From JBMOUD01 sp049319665 (GTDB lineage: Bacteria; Pseudomonadota; Gammaproteobacteria; Enterobacterales; Enterobacteriaceae), in assembly GCF_049319665.1 (NCBI RefSeq), contig NZ_JBMOUD010000001.1, positions 62,001 through 126,000 of the forward strand: a DNA stretch of 64,000 nt. Direction: 5' to 3'. A program made the position numbers and the translations under genes. Positions 42,723-50,308 of the stretch are shown here, piece by piece. Each line of letters begins with the position of its first letter. The first letter of the stretch is position 1. Under the pieces are notes generated by a model. It was not told the origin of the DNA. It saw only the letters and a program-made list of their open reading frames with translations, and did no database searches.

Positions 42723-43271
42723 ATGAAAAAGATCCTTGCTGCTGGTATCGCTACTGCCGCATTAATGGCCGTTGCCTCATCAGCTAACGCGATTGGTGTG
42801 AGCACTGAAGTGGGCAAACATTACACTAACGTTGGTATCGGGTTAGGCACGACAACGTCCGGCATTGCGCTGAGCGGTAATTGGTCGCATAGCAGTCGTG
42901 ATGGTGATTTTGGTGGCCTGGGGCTGGGATATAATATTCCTGTTGGACCTTTTATGGCGACGGTTGGGGCGAAGGCGCTTTATGTTCGCCCTGATGATGG
43001 CCGGAGTGGTTATGCGATTCCTTTGGGGGGCGGCTTACAATGGTCGATGAACCGTTATCTGTCTCTCTATGGTGAGGCTTATTACGCGCCTAACGCGCTG
43101 ACTAGCGGGATTAACAATTATAAAGAAGCCAATGCAGGCGTGCGTTTGAAGCCAATTCCTTTGTTGAGCGTTGATGTGGGTTATCGTTATACCGCGCTTA
43201 ATGGCGAGCATGGTAATTTGAATAATGTTATCTCTGACGGCCCTTACGTCGGTGCAGCGTTTAATTTCTAA
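42723..43271 (+). CDS. yfaZ: YfaZ-family outer membrane protein
   Basis: A 182-residue exported protein. The signal peptide (MKKILAAGIATAALMAVASSANA) is followed by a mature domain rich in alternating hydrophobic/polar strands (NVGIGLGTTTSGIALSGNW, GDFGGLGLGYNIPVGPF, SVDVGYRYTALNGEHG) and a C-terminal Phe (AAFNF), the hallmark of outer-membrane beta-barrels. Strand number suggests a small barrel of about 8 strands. It matches E. coli YfaZ in length and pattern. Function unknown. Followed by a terminator hairpin. Confidence 0.88.
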   Translation: MKKILAAGIATAALMAVASSANAIGVSTEVGKHYTNVGIGLGTTTSGIALSGNWSHSSRDGDFGGLGLGYNIPVGPFMATVGAKALYVRPDDGRSGYAIPLGGGLQWSMNRYLSLYGEAYYAPNALTSGINNYKEANAGVRLKPIPLLSVDVGYRYTALNGEHGNLNNVISDGPYVGAAFNF

Positions 43272-43278
43272 ATACCAG

Positions 43279-43300
43279 GGGGCTGCATGCAGCCCCTAAA
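43279..43300 (+). terminator. Terminator-like hairpin after yfaZ
   Basis: GGGGCTGCATGCAGCCCC is a perfect 18-bp palindrome 8 bp after the stop, followed by TAAATTT. Confidence 0.65.
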
Positions 43301-43522
43301 TTTGGTACCCAAATCGTTTTAAGTATTGAGATATCTGCTGTTCAGCAATATTTTGTCATGCTTTTTTGTCCTTCCTCTATTGGTTTCCCTCGCTTTTATC
43401 CGCTCAGCGATTGTGTTTCTCTCTTAGCCTTTCTACAGTGTTTGCTATCAGCTAAAACGCAGTAAAACGGTTACCGCAATAAACCAATTACCGCAGCAAA
43501 ACAATGAATGAAGGAAAAAACA

Positions 43523-44716
43523 ATGCTTAGGGTTGAGATGCTCAGCACGGGTGACGAAGTACTACATGGCCAAATTGTAGATACCAATTCTGCATGGTTG
43601 GCGAATATTCTTTTCGAGCAAGGGTTGCCGATGACCAGCCGTGAAACGGTCGGCGACAGCTTGCAGGCATTGATCGATGTATTAGTTGAACGTAGTCATA
43701 TTGCCGATGTCTTGATCGTTAACGGCGGATTAGGCCCAACCAGCGATGATTTAAGCGCGTTAGCCGCTGCAACCGCCTGTGGTGTGGAATTGGTTGAGGA
43801 TGCGGCGTGGCTGGCCAAAATGGAGGCTTTCTTTGCAGAGCGCGGTCGACCAATGGCGGCGTCAAATCGTAAACAAGCGCAGATCCCTGCTAATGCCGAA
43901 GTGTTGGATAATCCGGTCGGCACAGCCTGTGGTTTTAAAGTCATCCTCAATCGTTGCCAAATCTTCTTTACGCCGGGCGTGCCTTCCGAGTTTAAGGTAA
44001 TGGTGGAACAGCAAATTATTCCGCGCCTGCACCAGCAATTCCCAGCATTGGCAGAGCAGTTATGCTTGCGATTAACGACTTTCGGACGCGGTGAAAGTGA
44101 TTTGGCCAATGAGCTGGATGGCTTGGTTTTACCCGCAGGTGTTGTGATGGGTTATCGTTCTTCTTCGCCAATTATTGAGCTCAAATTGACCGGGCCCCGT
44201 AGTGAAGAAATCGCCATGCAAAAGGCGTTTGAACGGGTAAGAGAAGTCGCTGGCGAGAGTACGATTTTTGAAGGCGTGAGTAGCTTGCCAGAACAATTAG
44301 CACTGCGTTTATCTGCTAAAAATTTGCGCTTGGCTGTTAGCGAAAGTTTTACCGCGGGTTTGCTCAATTGGCGTTTGCAAAGTGCTGCAGTTCCCTTAGT
44401 GAATGGCGAGTTATTACCCAATGATAGCCAAGCTGCGTTGTTATCAACGGTGCAGAGAGCGGAAGATATTGGCAAACGTAGCGGGGCAGACTTAGCACTC
44501 GCGGTGAGTTCTTTATCTGAAGGGGTGATTAGTTTGGCGCTCTATACGCCTACAGGCTCAAATGGATTAACTATCCGTTATACCGCAACTCGCCATGGAT
44601 TGACGTTGCGTCAAGAAACGATTGTGATGGTTGGGATGGATATGTTGCGTCGTTATCTTAATGGTTGGCCCGTAGTGGCAGATTACCCGTGGCTGGATAG
44701 AGTAGAGAAAATCTAA
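43523..44716 (+). CDS. yfaY: CinA-like protein YfaY
   Basis: A 397-residue CinA-family protein. The N-terminal MoaB/CinA (COG1058) domain shows VEMLSTGDEVLHGQIVDTN, NGGLGPTSDDLSALA and FFTPGVPSEFKVMVE. The C-terminal part resembles the NMN-deamidase (PncC) domain but is degenerate: SESFTAGLL replaces the usual SCTGG active-site region. E. coli YfaY is likewise a full-length CinA with an inactive or weak C-terminal half. ATG 43523 has AAGGA 7 nt upstream; an in-frame ATG at 43508 is less well placed. Exact role unknown, possibly ADP-ribose or NMN metabolism. Confidence 0.9.
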   Translation: MLRVEMLSTGDEVLHGQIVDTNSAWLANILFEQGLPMTSRETVGDSLQALIDVLVERSHIADVLIVNGGLGPTSDDLSALAAATACGVELVEDAAWLAKMEAFFAERGRPMAASNRKQAQIPANAEVLDNPVGTACGFKVILNRCQIFFTPGVPSEFKVMVEQQIIPRLHQQFPALAEQLCLRLTTFGRGESDLANELDGLVLPAGVVMGYRSSSPIIELKLTGPRSEEIAMQKAFERVREVAGESTIFEGVSSLPEQLALRLSAKNLRLAVSESFTAGLLNWRLQSAAVPLVNGELLPNDSQAALLSTVQRAEDIGKRSGADLALAVSSLSEGVISLALYTPTGSNGLTIRYTATRHGLTLRQETIVMVGMDMLRRYLNGWPVVADYPWLDRVEKI

Positions 44717-44861
44717 TCGCTGTGAGGGATGAATCGTCGTCTGGAAGACTGAGATACCCTGGCATAGCAGCGCTAGGGGCGAGCCGCTACGCCCCCCAAC
44801 GCGATGCTCTCCCTAATAACGGGATTTGCTTGTGTCTGGTGGGGTGACGGCTTTGATCGGC

Positions 44862-45128
44862 TTACAGTTCTAGCTCAATATCTTCTATTGGCAGGCAACA
44901 GCAGGGCAGGATGTCGCCCTGCTGAATAAACGCGAGGGGCTGCTGTTGATAGGCAACCTGGCCTTTCACTAACCGCATGCGGCAGGAGCCACAATAGCCT
45001 TCGCGGCACTGATATTCCACTTGCACCTGATGATGTTCAAACACTTCCAGCAAATTGCTATGGCTGGCCTGACAGGCCAGCTTTTTGCCGCAATGATTCA
45101 GCGTTACCGTGGGGCGAGGCTGACTCAT
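44862..45128 (-). CDS. yfaE: [2Fe-2S] ferredoxin YfaE, partner of NrdB
   Basis: An 88-residue plant-type ferredoxin. The cluster ligands are in YQCREGYCGSCRMRL plus the later Cys of ILPCCCLP. In E. coli YfaE supplies electrons to rebuild the diferric-tyrosyl radical of NrdB. ATG 45128 begins 2 bp after the nrdB stop; a TTG at 45140 overlapping nrdB is less likely. Third gene of the nrdA-nrdB-yfaE operon. Confidence 0.94.
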   Translation of the reverse strand: MSQPRPTVTLNHCGKKLACQASHSNLLEVFEHHQVQVEYQCREGYCGSCRMRLVKGQVAYQQQPLAFIQQGDILPCCCLPIEDIELEL

Positions 45129-45129
45129 A

Positions 45130-46260
45130 TCAGAACTCAAAATCGCTCAGGTCATCAGCGTTCATTTCAGAGTCAATTTGGCCGACCAGATAAGAACTCA
45201 CTTCGACTTCTTGCGGAGCAACCTGCACGTTATCTGATACTAACCAGGCATTAATCCATGGAATTGGGTTAGTACGTGTTTGGAACGGTGCTTTCAGACC
45301 AACGGCTTGCATACGGATGTTGGTGATGTATTCCACGTATTGGCACAGGATGTCTTTGTTCAGGCCAATCATCGAGCCGTCACGGAACAGGTATTCAGCC
45401 CACTCTTTCTCTTGCTGAGCTGCCAGGACGAATAGGTCAAAACACTCTTGCTCACACTCTTTAGCAATTTCCGCCATCTCGGGATCATCAGCACCAGAAC
45501 GCAACAGGTTAAGTGCATGCTGAGTACCGGTTAAATGCAAGGCTTCGTCGCGGGCAATCATTTTGATGATTTTCGCGTTACCTTCCATTAATTCACGTTC
45601 AGCGAAAGCGAATGAGCAGGCGAAGCTGACGTAGAAACGCACGGCTTCCAGCGCGTTAACGCTCATCAGGCACAGGTACAGTTTTTTCTTCAGCTCATGC
45701 AGATTCACGACGATTGTTTTGCCGTTGACCTGATGTGTGCCTTCACCCAGCAAATGATAGTAGCTGGTCATTTCGATCAGCGAATCATAGTAGCCGGAGA
45801 TATCTTTCGCACGTTTAAGGATCTCTTCGTTGGTGACGATATCGTCGAATACCAGCGCCGGATCGTTAACGATGTTACGGATGATATGGGTATAAGAGCG
45901 GGAATGGATAGTTTCTGAGAATGCCCAGGTTTCAACCCAAGTTTCCAGCTCTGGAATAGAAATCAACGGCAGCAGTGCGACGTTCGGGCTACGGCCTTGA
46001 ATTGAGTCGAGCAGCGTTTGATATTTCAGATTGCTAAGGAAGATGTGCTTTTCATGATCTGGCAAACCGGCAAAGTCGATGCGATCGCGCGCAACGTCAA
46101 TTTCTTCAGGACGCCAGAAGAAGGAAAGTTGTTTTTCGATCAGTTTTTCAAAAATTTCATGTTTTTGCTGATCAAAACGCGCAACGTTGACCGATTGACC
46201 AAAAAACATCGGTTCAAGCAGTTGGTCATTTTTATTTTGAGAGAAAGTGGTATAGGCCAT
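45130..46260 (-). CDS. nrdB: Ribonucleotide reductase class Ia, beta subunit
   Basis: A 376-residue R2 subunit. Diiron ligands and the radical tyrosine are visible in ETWAFSETIHSRSYTHIIRN (Glu, His, Tyr122), AFAERELMEGNAK and MIARDEALHLTG. The C-terminal tail that docks onto NrdA is YLVGQIDSEMNADDLSDFEF. ATG 46260 follows GAGGATGTC and gives the same length as E. coli NrdB. It is 126 bp after nrdA, with a hairpin between. Confidence 0.97.
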   Translation of the reverse strand: MAYTTFSQNKNDQLLEPMFFGQSVNVARFDQQKHEIFEKLIEKQLSFFWRPEEIDVARDRIDFAGLPDHEKHIFLSNLKYQTLLDSIQGRSPNVALLPLISIPELETWVETWAFSETIHSRSYTHIIRNIVNDPALVFDDIVTNEEILKRAKDISGYYDSLIEMTSYYHLLGEGTHQVNGKTIVVNLHELKKKLYLCLMSVNALEAVRFYVSFACSFAFAERELMEGNAKIIKMIARDEALHLTGTQHALNLLRSGADDPEMAEIAKECEQECFDLFVLAAQQEKEWAEYLFRDGSMIGLNKDILCQYVEYITNIRMQAVGLKAPFQTRTNPIPWINAWLVSDNVQVAPQEVEVSSYLVGQIDSEMNADDLSDFEF

Positions 46261-46351
46261 GACATCCTCGGGGAAATCGATTAGGCAAAACAAAATCAGT
46301 TATGGGTCATGTGACCCGAAATAGTGGGGCGAGTATCACGTTCAGAATAAG

Positions 46352-46371
46352 CTGCCCCTATTGAGGGGCAG
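46352..46371 (-). other. Intercistronic hairpin nrdA-nrdB
   Basis: CTGCCCCT pairs with AGGGGCAG over a 4-nt loop, 15 bp after the nrdA stop. No strong T-run, so more likely an mRNA-stability or partial-termination element than a full terminator. Confidence 0.55.
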
Positions 46372-46386
46372 TTATTAGCAGAGGGC

Positions 46387-48666
46387 TTAGATTTTGCAGG
46401 CGCCGCTTTCGCAGTCGTCAACCTCAGCTTTCATGTCTTCTTGCACGTCATCTGCACCATCGCGGGTGTTTTGGTAGTAAAGGGTTTTTACTCCAAATTT
46501 GTAAGCCGTCAGCAGGTCTTTAAGCAATTGCTTCATCGGCACTTTGCTGTTGGCAAAGCGAGATGGATCATAGTTGGTGTTAGCAGAAATCGACTGGTCG
46601 ATAAACTTCTGCATCAGGCCAACCAAGTGCAGGTAACCGTCGTTGCTTGGCATATCCCACAGTAATTCGTACTGATCTTTCAGACGCTCATATTCTGGAA
46701 CAACCTGGCGCAAGATCCCATCTTTTGAAGCTTTAATACTCACGTGACCACGAGGTGGCTCAATACCGTTAGTCGCATTGGAAATTTGCGACGAGGTTTC
46801 TGATGGCATTAATGCTGACAGCGTCGAGTTACGCAGACCGTGCTCTTGAATGTTACGACGCAGGGTTTCCCAGTCGTAATGCAGCGGCTCGTCACAAATG
46901 GTATCGAGATCCTTTTTATAGGTGTCGATTGGCAGAATGCCCTGTGAATAAGTAGTTTCTTTGAACCAGGTACAAGCGCCTTGCTCACGCGCCAGCTCAT
47001 TTGAGGCTTTTAGCAGGTAATACTGGATAGCTTCAAAGGCTTTGTGAGTCAGATTGTTCGCACTGCCATCTGAATAACGCACGCCATTTTTCGCCAAATA
47101 GTAAGCGAAGTTGATCACGCCAATACCCAGCGTACGACGGCCCATTGCGCCACGTTGAGCGGCCAAAATTGGGTAGTCCTGATAGTCGAGCAGGGCGTCG
47201 AGTGCACGAACGGCAAGCGTTGCTAGCTCATCAAGGTCATCAAGACTATCGATGGCGCCAAGGTTAAATGCTGACAGTGTACATAGCGCAATCTCACCAT
47301 TTTCATCATTGATATCGGTCAATGGTGTCGTTGGTAAGGCAATTTCCAGGCACAGGTTAGATTGACGCACTGGTGCAACCGCTGGGTCAAACGGGCTATG
47401 AGTATTGCAATGGTCAACGTGTTGAATGTAAATACGGCCGGTAGAGGCGCGTTCTTGCATCATCAAGGAGAACAGCTCAACCGCTTTTACTTTCTGTTTA
47501 CGGATGCTGTCGTCTTGCTCATATTGCGTATACAGACGCTCAAACTCGTCCTGATCGGCGAAGAATGCATCGTACAGGCCCGGCACGTCAGATGGACTGA
47601 ACAGGGTGATATCCCCGCCTTTTACCAGACGCTGATACATCAGTTTGTTGATTTGCACGCCATAGTCCATATGACGGACGCGGTTGCCTTCAACACCACG
47701 GTTGTTTTTCAGAACCAACAGGCTCTCAACTTCCAGATGCCACATTGGATAGAACAACGTAGCCGCACCGCCGCGCACGCCGCCCTGAGAGCAGGATTTA
47801 ACAGCAGTTTGGAAATGCTTATAGAACGGGATACAGCCGGTATGGAAAGCTTCACCGCCGCGGATTGGGCTACCCAATGCGCGAATGCGGCCAGCGTTAA
47901 TACCAATGCCTGCGCGTTGAGAAACATATTTCACAATGGCGCTAGAGGTGGCATTGATTGAATCCAGGCTGTCGCCACACTCGATCAATACGCAAGAGCT
48001 GAACTGACGAGTCGGGGTACGAACGCCGGACATAATTGGCGTTGGCAGCGAAATTTTAAAGGTCGAGATGGCATCATAGAAACGCTTGATGTAATCCAGA
48101 CGGGTTTCACGCGGATAGCCAGAGAACAGGCATGCTGAAACCAGAATGTACAGGAACTGAGCGCTTTCATAAATCTGACCGCTAACGCGGTTCTGCACCA
48201 AATATTTCCCTTCCAGCTGTTTTACCGCAGCGTAAGAGAAATTCATATCGCGCCAATGGTCGATATAACTATCCATCTGCTCGAACTCTTCACTGGTGTA
48301 GTCTTCCAGCAGATGTTTGTCGTATTTACCCATCTCAACCATTTTAGTCACATGGTCGAGTAGTTTTGGCGGTTCAAACTGGCCGTAAGCTTTTTTACGC
48401 AGATGGAAAATGGCCAGGCGCGCAGCCAGATATTGATAATCTGGTGCATCTTTAGAAATCAAATCAGCCGCTGCTTTGATGATGGTTTCATGGATATCAG
48501 CAGTTTTAATGCCGTCATAAAACTGGATATGCGAGCGCAGTTCTACTTGTGAAACTGAGACGTTTTGGAGACCTTCAGCCGCCCAGTCAATGACACGGTG
48601 AATTTTATCAAGATTGATACGTTCTGTTCGGCCATCGCGTTTAGTAACAAGCAGACTCTGATTCAT
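46387..48666 (-). CDS. nrdA: Ribonucleotide reductase class Ia, alpha subunit
   Basis: A 759-residue R1 subunit that reduces NDPs to dNDPs. The N-terminal ATP-cone (VTKRDGRTERINLDKIHRVIDWAAEGL) gives allosteric control. Active-site cysteines are in FSSCVLIECGD, SNLCLEIALP and ALCTLSAFNLG, and the C-terminal shuttle pair is in CESGACKI. Two residues shorter than E. coli NrdA. Upstream DNA carries an NrdR-like box and a DnaA box, matching known control of nrdAB. Confidence 0.97.
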   Translation of the reverse strand: MNQSLLVTKRDGRTERINLDKIHRVIDWAAEGLQNVSVSQVELRSHIQFYDGIKTADIHETIIKAAADLISKDAPDYQYLAARLAIFHLRKKAYGQFEPPKLLDHVTKMVEMGKYDKHLLEDYTSEEFEQMDSYIDHWRDMNFSYAAVKQLEGKYLVQNRVSGQIYESAQFLYILVSACLFSGYPRETRLDYIKRFYDAISTFKISLPTPIMSGVRTPTRQFSSCVLIECGDSLDSINATSSAIVKYVSQRAGIGINAGRIRALGSPIRGGEAFHTGCIPFYKHFQTAVKSCSQGGVRGGAATLFYPMWHLEVESLLVLKNNRGVEGNRVRHMDYGVQINKLMYQRLVKGGDITLFSPSDVPGLYDAFFADQDEFERLYTQYEQDDSIRKQKVKAVELFSLMMQERASTGRIYIQHVDHCNTHSPFDPAVAPVRQSNLCLEIALPTTPLTDINDENGEIALCTLSAFNLGAIDSLDDLDELATLAVRALDALLDYQDYPILAAQRGAMGRRTLGIGVINFAYYLAKNGVRYSDGSANNLTHKAFEAIQYYLLKASNELAREQGACTWFKETTYSQGILPIDTYKKDLDTICDEPLHYDWETLRRNIQEHGLRNSTLSALMPSETSSQISNATNGIEPPRGHVSIKASKDGILRQVVPEYERLKDQYELLWDMPSNDGYLHLVGLMQKFIDQSISANTNYDPSRFANSKVPMKQLLKDLLTAYKFGVKTLYYQNTRDGADDVQEDMKAEVDDCESGACKI

Positions 48667-48773
48667 GGGGCGCTTTACCTTAAGGGTTTATAGAAAAACT
48701 GACATCCGTGCCGACTGGCAGCACAATAATCTACACATGGGTAAACAAAGTGTAGTCATTGGTCAGGATATAA

Positions 48774-48789
48774 ACACAACATATTGTGG
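48774..48789 (-). promoter_or_regulatory. NrdR box (proximal), with weaker second box 31 bp away
   Basis: ACACAACATATTGTGG matches the NrdR consensus (ACACWATATATWGTGT) at nearly all defined positions. A weaker match (AAACAAAGTGTAGTCA, 48743-48758) lies at an offset of exactly 31 bp, the usual spacing for paired NrdR boxes. Confidence 0.7.
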
Positions 48790-48858
48790 GTTTGTTATTC
48801 TGGGGAGACAAGATAGTGATCGATCCTCAGCTTTGCAATAGGACAAAATCGCCAGATT

Positions 48859-48867
48859 TGTGGATAA
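48859..48867 (-). promoter_or_regulatory. DnaA box upstream of nrdA
   Basis: TTATCCACA on the minus strand, a perfect DnaA 9-mer, about 190 bp upstream of the nrdA start. DnaA regulates nrdAB in E. coli through upstream boxes. Confidence 0.7.
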
Positions 48868-49165
48868 CTTGGGGAAGAATTTTTAACGAGGCTCGACAGC
48901 GCCCAGCGTGTCTGGGATGAGAGAAGTGTCAATATCCCAGATAGGATTTTCTTATATTTTTAGAAAATATGATCGACTGCCGGTTTATTAAACATTAGAA
49001 AAAAACGCTATATTGATGTGTATAACTATTCTAAAAAATCATGTTGGGGTAGTAGATTGGGCCAATACGCTAAAAACTAAGCTTTTAATAGAAACTCGCG
49101 GGGCGCAATCATGCAAAAATGCCATTTTATTGGCCCCGAAAGGTTTTTTAGACCTTGACGAAATG

Positions 49166-49903
49166 TCAGTTTGCGACAGGGTCCTGTGATTGAGTATGCA
49201 ACATGTAGTTCACATCTACATTGGCACCCAATTTGAAGATGTTGGTCAGCGGATTGTAATGTAAACCGATGATGTCTCGTTCACGTAGCTGCGTGTTATC
49301 AACCCAAGAAAGCAATTCTGAAGGTTTAATAAACTTTTTAATGTCGTGCGTGCCTTTCGGCACCATCTTCAATACGTATTCTGCGCCGACAATCGCCATC
49401 AGCCACGCTTTACTGTTGCGATTGATAGTAGAGAAGAATACATGGCCGCCGGGTTTTACTAGACGAGCACAGGCGGCAACAACGGATGCAGGGTCGGGAA
49501 CATGCTCAAGCATTTCCATACAGGTAACAACGTCATATTGCTGAGCGTGCGCATCGGCGTGGGCTTCGACAGTTTCTTGGACATACTCGACGCTAACGCC
49601 GCTTTCCAGCGCATGCAGGCGGGCAACCTGGAGTGGTTCTCCGCCCATATCAAGTCCGGTCACATGTGCACCAGCGCTGGCCATACTTTCACTGAGAATA
49701 CCGCCGCCGCAGCCAACATCGAGCACTTTCTTATCAAAGAGTCCATTGGCGCGATCGAGGATATAGCTTAGGCGTAAAGGATTAATACGATGCAAAGGCT
49801 TAAATTCACCTTCGAGGTCCCACCAGCGTGAGGCCAGCGCCTCAAATTTAGCAATTTCGCTGTGGTCGATATTTTGTGGTTCGGTATTCAATTGGGTTGT
49901 CAT
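49166..49903 (-). CDS. ubiG: Ubiquinone biosynthesis O-methyltransferase UbiG
   Basis: A 245-residue class I SAM-dependent methyltransferase carrying out both O-methylations of ubiquinone synthesis. SAM motif I is LDVGCGGGILSE (residues 61-72), motif post-I is VTGLDMGGEPL, and motif II CMEMLEHVPDP. The amphipathic insertion (KAWLMAIVGAEYVLKMVPKGTHD) serves membrane contact. Divergent from gyrA across about 400 bp, as in E. coli. Confidence 0.96.
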   Translation of the reverse strand: MTTQLNTEPQNIDHSEIAKFEALASRWWDLEGEFKPLHRINPLRLSYILDRANGLFDKKVLDVGCGGGILSESMASAGAHVTGLDMGGEPLQVARLHALESGVSVEYVQETVEAHADAHAQQYDVVTCMEMLEHVPDPASVVAACARLVKPGGHVFFSTINRNSKAWLMAIVGAEYVLKMVPKGTHDIKKFIKPSELLSWVDNTQLRERDIIGLHYNPLTNIFKLGANVDVNYMLHTQSQDPVAN

Positions 49904-49971
49904 TAGACCAGGCGCTCCTTAATAACAGCATGCACAGATTTAGAACCTATCCCCAAGGCTATTTAATTTGC

Positions 49972-50046
49972 CATGTTGAACCAGGACAGTGCTCGAAATC
50001 CTCACGTACTGCGTGTACGTACCGGTTTCTGTCCGTGTCCAACATG
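49972..50046. repeat. Imperfect 75-bp palindrome
   Basis: Outer arms CATGTTG and CAACATG, inner arms AGGACAG and CTGTCC, and core ACGTAC / GTACGT are nested in order around the same centre. It resembles a mobile intergenic palindrome or transcribed hairpin; family not recognised. Confidence 0.6.
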
Positions 50047-50218
50047 CCTGCAACAATAACGCCTACTAGGATAGACTCTTAGCAATATGCGCTGATTATA
50101 CATATTCCGAGGTCTAGGTTCAGTTTTGTCTTTGTGGTCACTCTTTGTCCAAAATGGACATTCGATACGCAACGAATTGAAAGATGTTGGATAATAGTCT
50201 GCAACACCGTGCAGTTCT

Positions 50219-50248
50219 TTCCCACGATTCGTGAGTTTGTGGTATAAT
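50219..50248 (+). promoter_or_regulatory. Predicted gyrA promoter
   Basis: TATAAT at 50243-50248 is preceded by TGG, giving an extended -10 (TGGTATAAT). The -35 region is poor. The start codon is 61 bp further on, after AGAGGGA. Confidence 0.55.
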
Positions 50249-50308
50249 TTTACACCTTTGCCTATACAGGCACCGGCAATGAATAATCAGTAGAGGGATA
50301 GCAGCTCC

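Larger units (their letters stand above)
48667..49165. promoter_or_regulatory. nrdA upstream region
   Basis: 499 bp between ubiG (same strand, ending at 49166) and nrdA. The part near nrdA has the NrdR-like and DnaA boxes listed separately. Nearer ubiG there is a CGGGGC...GCCCCG pairing with T-runs that may end ubiG transcription. The rest is AT-rich with nothing further recognised. Confidence 0.5.
49904..50308. promoter_or_regulatory. Divergent intergenic region ubiG / gyrA
   Basis: 405 bp. It contains an imperfect palindrome (49972-50046) near ubiG and the gyrA promoter near 50243. No other gene or repeat was recognised. Confidence 0.5.
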
